From Hyphomonas johnsonii MHS-2 (GTDB lineage Bacteria > Pseudomonadota > Alphaproteobacteria > Caulobacterales > Hyphomonadaceae), in assembly GCF_000685275.1 (NCBI RefSeq), contig NZ_ARYK01000005.1:62001-126000 (forward strand): a stretch of 64,000 nt of DNA, given 5' to 3'. Positions 41,994-51,508 of this stretch are shown here, one piece after another. Within the stretch, counting starts at the first letter, position 1, and each line of letters opens with the position of its first letter. The notes under the pieces were generated by a model that did not search any database, was not told the DNA's origin, and saw only the letters and a program-made list of their open reading frames with translations. The translations under genes and the position numbers were made by a program.

Positions 41994-43637
41994 CTACTTG
42001 TTGGAAGCTGCGAAGCCGAGCGCAGCCTTGGTGTAGGCCGAAGGGTCTTCCATGTCGGCAAGCTCGCCCACTTTCAACGGCGTGGCAGGTGCCAGCGTGA
42101 TCGTCAGCGTCTTCGGATCCGTGAGGAAGCTCGAGAAGGCCGTGGCCAGTTCGGTGAGCAGTTCCGGATCGATGCCGGTTCCTGCCGCCATCATCGGTGC
42201 CATGGCCATCTGGCCGGCGATCTGGCTGCGCAATTGCTGCGGGTCCTGTCCGGACTGGGCCGCAAAGGCATTGAAGGCCCGATCGACAAAACCGTCATCC
42301 GCCAGGGCAAGCTCGAACCCGTGGATCTGGAGATTGTCGAGCGCGTCCTGCATCAGGTCGCCGGGGGCCTGGTCCGTCGCGGCGGCCTGGGCCTTGGCGA
42401 TGGCGGCGGCACCTTCATACTTGGCCGAGTAGTCCAACTTGAAACCGTTCTCGAGTTTCAGGAAGTTCTTGCCCTTCACCAGCGTGACGAAGTCCTTGTC
42501 CGGATCATAGGTCTGCTCGCCCTGGCCGCTGAGCTCCAGCTTTTCGTAGCCCAGTGTGGCCAGCTGCGTTCCCAGTTTTTCGCCCAGTTCACCCTCGCTC
42601 GAGCCGAGCGTCATCTTGAACGGCTCGGTAACGACCTTTACGGCCCGGCCCTTCTTGTCGCGCGACACTTTCGACGAAAGTTTCGGCATGGTGAAGTCGG
42701 CGCCTGATACGGCCACTTTCAGGTTGTCGATCAAGACCGAGTCATAGCCCGGATTGGCCGGATCGTTCTGCAACATTTCGACCATGCCCTTTGCGACCCC
42801 GTCGCTCGGACCGTCGTCGGCCGCCGACAGCAGCGCGAGATTGACGTTGCGAAGGTCGATGCCGCCAAGCGACGCCTTCACGTCCGTGTCCTCTTCGGAA
42901 TCGAACATGTCGAAGGTCATATTCTTGATCGACATCTGCGCGACCTTCTCGTCCTTCACGCCGACCACGTTGATGCCGTCGATGACGAACGCGCCTTTGT
43001 CGCCGCCTTCTTCATCGATCTGGAAGTTGAGGTCGTCCATCGACCAAAGGTCAAAGGCCAGCGCCTTGCCTTCTGGCATGTCGATGGCTTCACCCTTGCC
43101 GAAAAGGCTTGCGATCCAGGCCGCCGTTTCCGGCGAGGGATTGACCAGTTCGACCGACTTGACCTTGGTCGACCCATGCGCCTCGGCGCCTTCCTTCGGC
43201 ACGAAGGTGACGTCGGACAGCACCATGCGCGAGAAATTCGCCTGGCCGTCGATCATGCCGAGGCCTTCGAATTCCAGTTTCCCGGCTTTCAGGTCGGATC
43301 CCTTGATATGCAGGCGATCATCATCGCCAAATTCGACGTCGGCATCATCTTCCTCGGCGTCTGCCGACGAAATGATGGTGACATCGGTAAACGCAGCCTT
43401 GGCCCCGTTCACGCTGCTGGTATCGAAGCTGACCCGACCCGCACCGGACTTGTCGAGCGACAGGGCGGAGAGAACTGCGCCGGCAGAGGCTGGGTCTCCT
43501 TTCCGGAGTTTGACGTTCGGAGCTTTGCCCTGGGAAATTTCCACGCCGGCCGGCGAAGCGCCATCCTTGTCCTTGTTTTTGTCACCGCATGCCGTAAGCA
43601 AGGCTATGGCGGCAACGCCTGTCAGCAGATATTTCAT
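41994..43637 (-). CDS. Large lipoprotein of unknown function
   Basis: A protein of 547 residues from the ATG at 43637. It begins with a lipoprotein signal (LLTGVAAIALLTAC), then a lysine/aspartate-rich linker and a long, mostly beta-rich body with many repeated aspartate/glycine strands (for example VSFDTSSVNGAKAAFTDV, then LGGIDLRNVNLALLS). The last ~200 residues become more helical and methionine/glutamine-rich. I do not recognise the family. An envelope or outer-membrane-facing scaffold is possible. Confidence 0.78.
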   Translation of the reverse strand: MKYLLTGVAAIALLTACGDKNKDKDGASPAGVEISQGKAPNVKLRKGDPASAGAVLSALSLDKSGAGRVSFDTSSVNGAKAAFTDVTIISSADAEEDDADVEFGDDDRLHIKGSDLKAGKLEFEGLGMIDGQANFSRMVLSDVTFVPKEGAEAHGSTKVKSVELVNPSPETAAWIASLFGKGEAIDMPEGKALAFDLWSMDDLNFQIDEEGGDKGAFVIDGINVVGVKDEKVAQMSIKNMTFDMFDSEEDTDVKASLGGIDLRNVNLALLSAADDGPSDGVAKGMVEMLQNDPANPGYDSVLIDNLKVAVSGADFTMPKLSSKVSRDKKGRAVKVVTEPFKMTLGSSEGELGEKLGTQLATLGYEKLELSGQGEQTYDPDKDFVTLVKGKNFLKLENGFKLDYSAKYEGAAAIAKAQAAATDQAPGDLMQDALDNLQIHGFELALADDGFVDRAFNAFAAQSGQDPQQLRSQIAGQMAMAPMMAAGTGIDPELLTELATAFSSFLTDPKTLTITLAPATPLKVGELADMEDPSAYTKAALGFAASNK

Positions 43638-43702
43638 CTTTGGTCCCTTTATTGAATAGCTGCGAGCAGGGCTTCCCCCACGCGTCTCTTGAGAGTTTAT
43701 CC

Positions 43703-44422
43703 ATGGCATACAACAATGGCCAGACAATGACACTGAAAGCGCCGAATGGTTCGCGCGTTGTTGTACGATTTGAGGTAAATTCCAAGGCACGGCGGCTAAT
43801 TTTGCGCCTCGACGAGCGGCGCCGCGAAGCCGTGGCCGTTGCGCCGACAAACCGTCAGATCAAGGATGCTGCTGCATTTGCTGCGGAACGCGTCGAATGG
43901 ATCTCGACCCGCTTGCAGCACCTGCCGGACCTGGTCAGCTTCGAGGAATCCGAAATTATCAGCTTCCGCGGCGAACCCTGCCAGGTCACCGCAAACGGCG
44001 AAGGCCGGCTGGCGAAGATGTGGCCGGGCGACCCGAAACTGCTTAGTGTTCCAGGTGATCCCGAGACGCTGCCCCTGCGGGTGACGCGCTACCTCAAGAA
44101 ACAGGCCAAGGCCGACCTGACACGGGCGGTCAAGCGCCATTCCGCGACCTTGGGCGTTGAATTCAGTGGAATTTCTGTCAAGGATACCCGTTCCCGTTGG
44201 GGGTCGTGCACGTCAGACGGGCATCTGTCCTTCTCCTGGCGCCTGATCATGGCGCCTCCGAAGGTCCTCGAATATGTCGCTGCGCATGAATGCGCGCACC
44301 TGCTGGAAATGAACCATTCCCCGAAATTCTGGGCGCATGTCGCAAGATGTGTCCCGGATTGGAAGCGCCAGCGGGCCTGGTTGCGTGCCAACGGAGCGGG
44401 GCTTCAATCAGCTGGGGAATAA
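43703..44422 (+). CDS. YgjP-like (DUF45) zinc metallopeptidase
   Basis: A protein of 239 residues if started at the ATG at 43703; ATG at 43727 is an alternative, and neither has a strong ribosome-binding site. The zinc site HECAHLLEMNHSPKFW and the upstream DTRSRWGSCTSDGHLSFSWRLIMAP segment define the YgjP/WLM-type family. Substrates are unknown. It is divergent from the large lipoprotein gene. Confidence 0.88.
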   Translation: MAYNNGQTMTLKAPNGSRVVVRFEVNSKARRLILRLDERRREAVAVAPTNRQIKDAAAFAAERVEWISTRLQHLPDLVSFEESEIISFRGEPCQVTANGEGRLAKMWPGDPKLLSVPGDPETLPLRVTRYLKKQAKADLTRAVKRHSATLGVEFSGISVKDTRSRWGSCTSDGHLSFSWRLIMAPPKVLEYVAAHECAHLLEMNHSPKFWAHVARCVPDWKRQRAWLRANGAGLQSAGE

Positions 44423-44595
44423 TCTGCCTGCTGAAGTTCGTGTACAAAAATTAAATCCGCACACCCGCCCGGCCCTGCAAAAAAATATTCTTCCAGTTCA
44501 GGATAAAGACTGACCGCCTAACAAAATCCGTATATTGGACTTAGATCGGAAACAGCAGCCTGAGTCTACATTATAGATGAATCAGTCGCGCCGGT

Positions 44596-46512
44596 TCAGC
44601 CCGCCTGCACGGTTGCCAGTTCCCGATCGCTGTCTGCCGGACGGGCCGGGCCGAAACTGATCAGCGTGACACCGTCTCCGCCCCGTGCCTCGCGGTTCGG
44701 TCCCAGGAAATGGATACTGCCATCGGTCCGCAACTCGGCGATGAGATCGGCTTTCGGCCGGTCTTCGAGGAAGTTCGCAAGCGTGTAGGTGTCAGTCAGC
44801 TTGGTCTTGCCGAAGGTCCAGCCGCGGTAATGATCCCGGATCAGGCTGTCATAGCCGCGTCCGCGGCGAATCAGGGTCCGACCGCGCGTTCCCATGCCAA
44901 TGGCCCGCGGATCTTCCTCCTCGGTATCCTGCGCCGACAGCTGGTGGACCTTGTGGCGGCCGAGTTCGGGCGCGAAATGGCCGGAGACAAGGGCATTGTA
45001 AGGTTCGTTCGCCGACAGGCCGACAACCTGGTCGAAGGCCGAATGGTCGAGCCTGACTTCGGCGTCTTCCGACAGGACCTCGCCGAAGAACGTGTTCAGG
45101 CCCGCTTCGCGCGCTGGCCGCAGGCGGCGCCAGTTATTGTCCGCCAGCACCGGTTCGATGCCGATATCCTTCAGCGTCTTGGCCAGGTCGATGCTCCACG
45201 GATTGACGCCAACCAGCAGCACGCCGGGCTTGTCCTTGCGGGCAAGGCCGAGGCGCCGGGCCAACGGGCCGATGGTGAAGCCGTGCACGACGACCGTGAC
45301 GAACACCATGGCGAAGGCCAACGGCGTGATCTGTTCGGCGCCGGAAAAGTAGAACTTGCTGTCGCCGCGCCGGCCCAGGTCCTCAAGCAGCGTGGCAAAC
45401 AGGCTGGAGACGGCCACGGCGACGATCCCGCGCGGCGCGATCCAGCCGAGCAGCAGCGCTTCGTTGAGCTTCAGCGTGCCTGCGGTCGATATCCACACCG
45501 ACAACGGCCGCACGATGAACAGCATGGCCAGCAGGAAGGCCAGCGTGCGCCAGGTCAGGGCATCGGCGATCACGTCCGGCCGGAGGCTCGCGGTCAGGAT
45601 CACAAACACGCCGGACACCAGCAGGACCGCAATGTCCTCCTTGAACTTGCGCAGTTCCGCGAGGCCCGCCAGGCGCGAGTTCGCCAGCGTCATGCCATAG
45701 GCCGTCACGGCGACGAGCCCGATTTCCTTCTCGATCTGCTCGGCGAGGGCATAGCACAGGATGATCGAGGCAAAGATGATCGGCGCTTTCAGGTATTCCG
45801 GCGTCCAGCCCGCCCGGAAGGCGCGCACCATGCCCCAGCCGAACGCAATCCCGAGCGCAACGCCGAGACCGGCTGAGAACACGATCAGCGCGCCCTTGCC
45901 GAGGATCGACTCGCCGGTTGCCGCCACGCTGATGATCTCGAATGACGCGACCGCGAACAGGGCGCCGATCGGGTCGTTGACGATGCCCTCCCATTTCAGG
46001 AACTGCCCCGCCTTGCCGCCAAGCTTCGACTGGCGCAGCAGCGGCATGATCACGGTCGGGCCGGTCACCACCATGACACCGGCAAACACGATGGAACTCG
46101 ACCAGTCGAGCCCGGCGGCATAGCGCGCCGCCAGCGTGCCGAAAATCCAGGCCAGCGGCCCACCGATGAACACCATGCGCCGCACCGCAGCACCGGCGTC
46201 CCGCAGGTTCTCGAATTTCAGGACCAGCCCGCCCTCGAACAGGATCACGGCGACAGCCAGCGACACGATCGGGCGCAGCAGTTCATTGCCGCCGCCATTG
46301 AACACGTCTTCCGGGTCCAGCAGCGGCGACCCGAAGATCACGGCCCAGAGCGGACCGACGGCCAGCCCGGCCAGCGCCATCAGCACGATTGCCGGAGCCT
46401 GCAGGCGCCAGGCCAGCCATTGCGCGCCTATGCCGAGCGCGCCGATCAATGCACAGGCAAAGATCAGTTCGTTCGAGCCGGCACCCGCGAGGGCAAAATC
46501 CATTTCGTTCAT
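44596..46512 (-). CDS. Cation:proton antiporter (CPA1-type) with cytosolic regulatory domain
   Basis: A 638-residue protein. About 13 membrane helices over the first ~400 residues include the family segments VILFEGGLVLKFENL and VVTGPTVIMPLLRQSKLGG, and IAPRGIVAVAVSSLFA. A TrkA-N/RCK-like Rossmann domain follows (GVLLVGVNPWSIDLAKTLKDIGIEPVLADNN), and the tail continues with a small beta-rich part. Expected role is Na+/H+ or K+/H+ exchange for pH and ion balance. No partner subunit is nearby. Confidence 0.9.
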   Translation of the reverse strand: MNEMDFALAGAGSNELIFACALIGALGIGAQWLAWRLQAPAIVLMALAGLAVGPLWAVIFGSPLLDPEDVFNGGGNELLRPIVSLAVAVILFEGGLVLKFENLRDAGAAVRRMVFIGGPLAWIFGTLAARYAAGLDWSSSIVFAGVMVVTGPTVIMPLLRQSKLGGKAGQFLKWEGIVNDPIGALFAVASFEIISVAATGESILGKGALIVFSAGLGVALGIAFGWGMVRAFRAGWTPEYLKAPIIFASIILCYALAEQIEKEIGLVAVTAYGMTLANSRLAGLAELRKFKEDIAVLLVSGVFVILTASLRPDVIADALTWRTLAFLLAMLFIVRPLSVWISTAGTLKLNEALLLGWIAPRGIVAVAVSSLFATLLEDLGRRGDSKFYFSGAEQITPLAFAMVFVTVVVHGFTIGPLARRLGLARKDKPGVLLVGVNPWSIDLAKTLKDIGIEPVLADNNWRRLRPAREAGLNTFFGEVLSEDAEVRLDHSAFDQVVGLSANEPYNALVSGHFAPELGRHKVHQLSAQDTEEEDPRAIGMGTRGRTLIRRGRGYDSLIRDHYRGWTFGKTKLTDTYTLANFLEDRPKADLIAELRTDGSIHFLGPNREARGGDGVTLISFGPARPADSDRELATVQAG

Positions 46513-46554
46513 GCGCGCCCTATCAGCCCGGTGGTCCGGTTGTGCCTGCGTGCT

Positions 46555-47079
46555 CTAGGCACGCTGGATCTGGATGTCATCTGCAAAATCGAACCCGATC
46601 TCCCGGGCACCGTACTCGCCGACCTTGTAGCGCTCGATATTATCAGAAAACCAGTTCAACACATGTGAATACACGTGTGAGTAGAATGGCACCGGATCGG
46701 TGTCCTGCATGGGCAGGCGGAATTCGTACTCCGCGCCATCCTCGATCTGGACGACAAAGGATTCCCCGCTCTTGCGGCACTGCATGCTGACGCGCAGCCA
46801 GTCGGCATGGCTCGACACCCTGACAGCGAGCCCGAATGCGATCGGTTCGAGCTGTCGAAAACCCCGTGGCGCCATCGAAAACGCGCGGTCGCCATACGGT
46901 TTGGGTTCGAACTGGCCGGTCGGCGGCACAAGGTGCACGCAAATGCCGTCCGGCGCGCCAATATAGTCGCAGAGTCCGCTGCGCACGGCCTCCGCAAGCG
47001 TCCGGATGCGGTTGTAATTCTCGGCCGCAAGCGTCTGATAGGTCTCCACGACCGCAACAAGTTCTTCAAATCGGGACAA
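46555..47079 (-). CDS. Hypothetical protein, cytosolic
   Basis: A 174-residue protein with no signal peptide or membrane helix. An N-terminal helix (LVAVVETYQTLAAENYNRIRTLAEAVRSGLCDYI) is followed by a mixed alpha/beta region with conserved-looking aromatic residues (FYSHVYSHVLNWFSDNIERYKVGEYGAREIGFDF). I recognise no family. It stands alone between the antiporter and nuclease-like genes. Confidence 0.7.
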   Translation of the reverse strand: MSRFEELVAVVETYQTLAAENYNRIRTLAEAVRSGLCDYIGAPDGICVHLVPPTGQFEPKPYGDRAFSMAPRGFRQLEPIAFGLAVRVSSHADWLRVSMQCRKSGESFVVQIEDGAEYEFRLPMQDTDPVPFYSHVYSHVLNWFSDNIERYKVGEYGAREIGFDFADDIQIQRA

Positions 47080-47122
47080 TGTGTGCGCCCTCCAGGCTGA
47101 CGGGTCAGATATGGACGCGACT

Positions 47123-48133
47123 CTAAGGGTTTAAGGCCTGCCCTTCAAACTTTATGCTCGCCACCAGCGGGCAGTGATCGGACGCCTTGGGCTCGAACCA
47201 ACCGATCCCCGGATAGCGAAACCCCGTGTACCGCGCCGCATGATAAGGTGATCCAGCCCGGATCACCTCCATGCCGGCTGCCGGATTCTGCGCTGCAAGG
47301 CGCGGCGAGACCAGCATGTGATCGAGCGCGCCATACGTGTCCTCCTCGGTAAAGTGATGCGTCCAGCGATCCAGCGGATCGGCAATCGCCCGTGGCGCGA
47401 GATCCACAGCAAACCCGTCATCCAGTAATGGCCCCAAACCGCAGTCGGACACGCGCTGGCCGTCCACCTCGCAATAGTCGTTGAAATCCCCCAGGATCAC
47501 CCAGTCCGCCGCCTCGGGGGCCTCAAACCGCAGCGAAACCACCCGCCTCACGGCCGCAGCTTCAGCCTGGCGCACGGCGCGTGTCTTTCTGCGCCCGCCA
47601 TGCATGGATTTGAAATGGCAGACAAACAGCGTCAGGACGCGCCCGTCCTTGACCACATCCACTTCAAGGCAGTCGCGCCGGAAAGCGTAGTCATTCACCG
47701 TCAGGCCGACCGGCGGGCGCACGCCCAACCGGCCGAATGTCTTGCGGGCATGGCTGCGCTGGAAACTGACTGGCAGGCGCGACAGCAGTGCCACGTCGAT
47801 GCCCCGGGAATCATTGCCTTCGTGCAGCACACGCTGGTCGAACGGGCTGCCCGTCCACTCGGCAATATAGCGCCTGTCAAAGGCCGTCAGGGTGACGAGG
47901 TTCTCGACTTCCTGCAGGGCGCACACTTCCGCACCGGTTGCCGCCAGCGCCCGCGCTGTCAGCGTGCGGTCATCCTCCGACAGGACATCGAATGCCGTGT
48001 CGACCTGTTCAGCGACCAGCGGGCTGTCGACATCGGTCAGCTGCTGGCGGGCATTGCGGATTCCTGCGCGGCGAAAATCGCAGCGCATCATCAGGTTTTC
48101 GCAATTGAATGTGGCAAGGCGGATGTCCGGCAT
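47123..48133 (-). CDS. Endonuclease/exonuclease/phosphatase family protein
   Basis: A protein of 336 residues; the ATG at 48133 is preferred over a GTG 6 nt upstream. The EEP-fold motifs are FNCENL, LQEVENL, the GNDSRGIDVALLSRLP region, ILGDFNDY and the terminal SDHCPLVA. Members act on nucleic acids or phosphoesters. The absence of a signal peptide suggests a cytosolic enzyme. The substrate is unknown. Confidence 0.87.
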   Translation of the reverse strand: MPDIRLATFNCENLMMRCDFRRAGIRNARQQLTDVDSPLVAEQVDTAFDVLSEDDRTLTARALAATGAEVCALQEVENLVTLTAFDRRYIAEWTGSPFDQRVLHEGNDSRGIDVALLSRLPVSFQRSHARKTFGRLGVRPPVGLTVNDYAFRRDCLEVDVVKDGRVLTLFVCHFKSMHGGRRKTRAVRQAEAAAVRRVVSLRFEAPEAADWVILGDFNDYCEVDGQRVSDCGLGPLLDDGFAVDLAPRAIADPLDRWTHHFTEEDTYGALDHMLVSPRLAAQNPAAGMEVIRAGSPYHAARYTGFRYPGIGWFEPKASDHCPLVASIKFEGQALNP

Positions 48134-48191
48134 GGGCACGACCCTCGCCCGTCGCGGACGGCCGCGTCAATGCCGCTTGTCCAGCCTCAGG

Positions 48192-48611
48192 TCAGGCGAC
48201 GCGGGGCCGGCCTGAATCGTCGGGCGTCTCGGCCAGGCGGTAGCCGTAGAGCAGGAGGCCGCAATAGGCGAGCACGATGCCGAGATTGCTCGATGCCAAC
48301 GTGCCATAGTCCTGGCCGCGGGCCGGCAGGATGATCAGTTCGAGCACTGTTGCGAACCCGAGCACGATGACGGCCGCAGCATCGCGCCGGCGCACGCCAA
48401 TGGTCAGGGCAACCCAAACGGTGAGGGAGGCAAAGGCGACAACCCGGACCACATGGTCCTGCAGGTCGATTCCGACGCCGGAATTGTACATTGTGGCCTT
48501 GATTGCCACGAATATGGCAAGCATGCCGGTCAGGAGCGTCGCGCCCTTGGCCAGGTTGCCCGATAGCCAGTAATTGCGCTTGATATTACCTTCGACTGGA
48601 AGTTCCGACAT
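48192..48611 (-). CDS. Small four-helix membrane protein
   Basis: A 139-residue protein with four membrane helices (about residues 22-40, 54-72, 78-95 and 105-122) and a short arginine/proline-rich tail. No family is recognised. It lies between the EEP gene and motA without overlap. Confidence 0.7.
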   Translation of the reverse strand: MSELPVEGNIKRNYWLSGNLAKGATLLTGMLAIFVAIKATMYNSGVGIDLQDHVVRVVAFASLTVWVALTIGVRRRDAAAVIVLGFATVLELIILPARGQDYGTLASSNLGIVLAYCGLLLYGYRLAETPDDSGRPRVA

Positions 48612-48690
48612 GGCTGCGACCTCGTCTTGCGGATTTCAGGCAGACTGGCAGAGCCGGATTTCCCAAGGCTTAAACTGAACCTTTGAATTT

Positions 48691-49572
48691 TCAGGCGGCG
48701 TTTCTGCTGGCCGGAACGAAGCGGGCGGCGCTGATTGCCCGCTCGAGCAGGTCGGGATCAGGCTGAAGCGCCAGCGGGATCGTTGCACGGCCCAGTTCCA
48801 GCGCGATTCCGGGTTGCTGGCCTTCCGCGAAGGCGCTGAGCACATTGCGGGCAACATCCAGGAACCTGCCCTCTTCCTCAACCACTTGCCCGAAACGCGC
48901 CGCAACAGGCCCGACAAGGCCGTAGGCGAGGAAAACACCGAGAAACGTGCCGAGCAGGGCCGACCCGATCATCGTTCCCAGCACGACCGGTGACTGGTCG
49001 ATCGAGCCCATGGTGCGGATGATGCCGAGCACGGCGGCGACAATCCCGAGGGCCGGCAGCGCGTCCGCCAGCGTATGCAGCGCCGCCACGGCCTTCATGC
49101 GCTGGTCGAGATAGACGCCAATCGCCTGGTCCATCCGGGTTTCGGCGCGGGCCGGGTCTGACAGGTCGAGCGCCATCAGGCGCAGGGAGTCACACACAAG
49201 GCTGCAGGCAGCGGCATCGCCGAGTATGCGCGGAGCGGCCGCAAACACGGCTGAATCCTGCGGCGCCTCGATGTCCGATTCGACCGCCACGAAGCCGCCA
49301 TTGCGCGCCTTGCGCATCAGCGTGCCGAGCAGGACCAGCAGGTCCTGGTAATCCTCACGCCGCCATTTTGCGCCCCGGAATGCCTTCGCAAACCCGCCCA
49401 GCGCCTCACGCGCCACGCTCAGCGAGTTGCCGATCAGTACGGTGCCGATGGCAGCGCCCCCGATCAGCGCCAGTTCGAACGGCAATGCATGCATGGTTGC
49501 GCGCCCGCCGGTCAGGACAAGACCGCCGAAGACGAGCACGATGACAAGGACGAGGCCGAAGAGTTGCGCCAA
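48691..49572 (-). CDS. motA: Flagellar motor stator protein MotA
   Basis: A 293-residue stator subunit with four membrane helices. The N terminus AQLFGLVLVIVLVFGGLVLTGG matches MotA, as do the cytosolic charged loop, the TLADALPALGIVAAVLGIIRTMG segment with its helix-3 proline and the GSALLGTFLGVFLAYGLVGP helix 4. The only start that keeps the first helix is a TTG at 49572. MotA conducts protons with MotB; motB is not adjacent, as is also seen in Caulobacter. It shows the organism is probably flagellated. Confidence 0.9.
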   Translation of the reverse strand: MAQLFGLVLVIVLVFGGLVLTGGRATMHALPFELALIGGAAIGTVLIGNSLSVAREALGGFAKAFRGAKWRREDYQDLLVLLGTLMRKARNGGFVAVESDIEAPQDSAVFAAAPRILGDAAACSLVCDSLRLMALDLSDPARAETRMDQAIGVYLDQRMKAVAALHTLADALPALGIVAAVLGIIRTMGSIDQSPVVLGTMIGSALLGTFLGVFLAYGLVGPVAARFGQVVEEEGRFLDVARNVLSAFAEGQQPGIALELGRATIPLALQPDPDLLERAISAARFVPASRNAA

Positions 49573-49730
49573 GCAGGATACCTTTCGAGGCAGGAGCCAG
49601 GGCCGAGTGTGCCCAGAAGGGTCTTAACCCTGCGTTTCTTTCCTGATGGTGAGGCAGTTGATCCCTGTGCGGCCACAGCCTATCAATTCGGGGTCTCCGG
49701 CACCGGGGACGGTTTGTGTAGAGTCGGCCG

Positions 49731-50192
49731 ATGCGGATTTTCCTTGCAGCACTGCTTGCCCTGCCGATGCTTGCCGGCCAGGCCGCCGCCGACACCTATC
49801 GCACCTGCCCGGCGACGACGACCGAACAGGGCCGCAGCATCGTCTCCGCCGCCTGTGGCGCGCTCTCCGCGCCTGGTTTCACGGCTGCCAGTTTCACATC
49901 ACCCCTCGATCTTGATGCCGCGCGCGGCGACCGCGATGCCTTCCTTGCCCGGGTTGATGCGTATGCGGCCTGCGTCTCCGATTTCATCGACAGGTCCCGC
50001 CAGCCAGGCATGTCCGCCGACAGCCTGACGCCGGACCAGGCCGCCTGTGCCCATTCCTGGGCCGAGGACCAGGCCACCGAAGCCGTACGCACCTTTGGCC
50101 GCGCCTGTATCGATTATGCCAACCGGTCCGTCATGGACGCCCGCCTCACGCCCTGGACGGGGGCGTGCTATCCGTCGCCGGACATCAATTAG
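49731..50192 (+). CDS. Secreted cysteine-containing protein, unknown
   Basis: A 153-residue protein with a clear signal peptide (LAALLALPMLAGQAAA). The mature part holds six cysteines that could form three disulfides and is helical (DRDAFLARVDAYAACVSDFID). No family is recognised. It lies 158 nt from the divergent motA start and 50 nt before the MFS gene. Confidence 0.72.
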   Translation: MRIFLAALLALPMLAGQAAADTYRTCPATTTEQGRSIVSAACGALSAPGFTAASFTSPLDLDAARGDRDAFLARVDAYAACVSDFIDRSRQPGMSADSLTPDQAACAHSWAEDQATEAVRTFGRACIDYANRSVMDARLTPWTGACYPSPDIN

Positions 50193-50242
50193 GCCCCTCA
50201 TCTGTCTGGACTTTTCAGCGGACCCAGACGAAGAAGCGCGCC

Positions 50243-51508
50243 ATGACCCAGTCCCCCGATCCGATGCTGGATGTATCGCGGCCTGATCGCCGCCGCGCGT
50301 TCTTCCTGCTCTTCTTCTCGCTGATGGCGATCGGGGCGGGCAATACGATGCTGATCGCCGCCGTGCTGCCGCCGCTTACCCGCGAGATCGGCCTGCCGGA
50401 CTGGATGGCCGGGTCGATCTTCGCCCTCTCGGCATTCTGGTGGTCGGTGTCGTCTCCGTTCTGGGGCAAGAAATCAAACCGCTTTGGCCGGCGCCGGATC
50501 GCGGCCATCGGCCTTGCCGGCTATGGCCTGTCGATGGCGCTGCTGCTCCTCTTCGGCTGGCTCAGCCTCAGCCACACGATCACAGGCACCGTGCTGGTCT
50601 TCGCCTGCCTGGCGGGGTCACGGTCGTTTTTCGGCCTGATCGGCTCTGCCGCCAACCCGGCCGCACAGGCCTATGTCGCCGACCGGACCAACCCCGCCGA
50701 ACGCCAGTCGGAGATCGCGTTCATTACATCCGGCTTCAGCGTCGGCACGGTGATCGGCCCTGCGATCGCCGCTGCGCTCGTTGCCACGGCCGGCCTGCTC
50801 AGCCCGCTCGCGCTGTCCGCCATCATCGCCTTCACCATGTCGGCCCTGATCTGGTTCCGCCTGCCCGAACAGCGCGCACCCGTGACGGACGCGACCCTGT
50901 TCGAAGAAGAGCCGGGCGCCCGCGGCCTCTGGCGCTCCGGCTCGGTCCTGCCCTTCCTGATCTTTGCTGTCCTGCTGTCGCTGACGACCGGCATCCTGAC
51001 CCAGGTTTTCGTGTTCACCGTGATGGACCGGATGGGCGTGGCCGGGCGTGAAGCGGCGCAATTCACCGGGCCTGCCTTCACGGTTGGCGCGCTCGCCGTG
51101 CTGCTGGCCCAGCTCGTCCTCATCCCGCGCCTCAAGATGCGCAACAAGACGCTGATGATCGTTGGCTGCCTGCCGCTGCTGGCGGGCGCCATCATCCTGG
51201 TCTTTGCCCGCGACTATGCCAGCCTGATCCTGGCGCAATTCTGCATCGGGCTCGGACAGGGTCTCGCCCGGCCGGGCTTTTCCAGCGGCGCTTCGCTCGC
51301 CGTGTCGCCACAGCTTCAGGGCAATGTGGCCGGGCTGGTGATCTCCGCCAACGGCATGGGCTTCATCATCACGCCCTTCTTCGGCCTGTACGTCTACCAG
51401 TACGTCAACCCGCACCTGCCCTTCGTGTTCTGCGCGGGCCTGCTGGTCTTCATGATCCTGTTCGCGCGCTTCGCCCTGAAGGACGGGATCGGCGAATATG
51501 ACGAGTGA
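50243..51508 (+). CDS. MFS transporter (drug efflux type)
   Basis: A protein of 421 residues from the ATG at 50243. Twelve membrane helices are visible. The loop 2-3 motif GKKSNRFGRRR, the region with FGLIGSAANPAAQAYVADRTNPAERQSE and the repeat-like second half match the TetA-like drug:proton antiporter group. The substrate cannot be inferred. It is convergent with the lytic transglycosylase gene, with the two stop codons directly adjacent. Confidence 0.88.
   Translation: MTQSPDPMLDVSRPDRRRAFFLLFFSLMAIGAGNTMLIAAVLPPLTREIGLPDWMAGSIFALSAFWWSVSSPFWGKKSNRFGRRRIAAIGLAGYGLSMALLLLFGWLSLSHTITGTVLVFACLAGSRSFFGLIGSAANPAAQAYVADRTNPAERQSEIAFITSGFSVGTVIGPAIAAALVATAGLLSPLALSAIIAFTMSALIWFRLPEQRAPVTDATLFEEEPGARGLWRSGSVLPFLIFAVLLSLTTGILTQVFVFTVMDRMGVAGREAAQFTGPAFTVGALAVLLAQLVLIPRLKMRNKTLMIVGCLPLLAGAIILVFARDYASLILAQFCIGLGQGLARPGFSSGASLAVSPQLQGNVAGLVISANGMGFIITPFFGLYVYQYVNPHLPFVFCAGLLVFMILFARFALKDGIGEYDE

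Noticed and set aside
41097..42707. A 536-codon plus-strand open frame
   Set aside because: It covers the YmdB-like and lipoprotein genes in antisense, runs across a strong terminator and shows no protein-like motifs.
44423..44595. AT-rich gap between the YgjP-like and antiporter genes as an RNA gene or terminator
   Set aside because: No stable hairpin with T-tract, no tRNA-like fold and no open frame with a start site is visible in these 173 bases.
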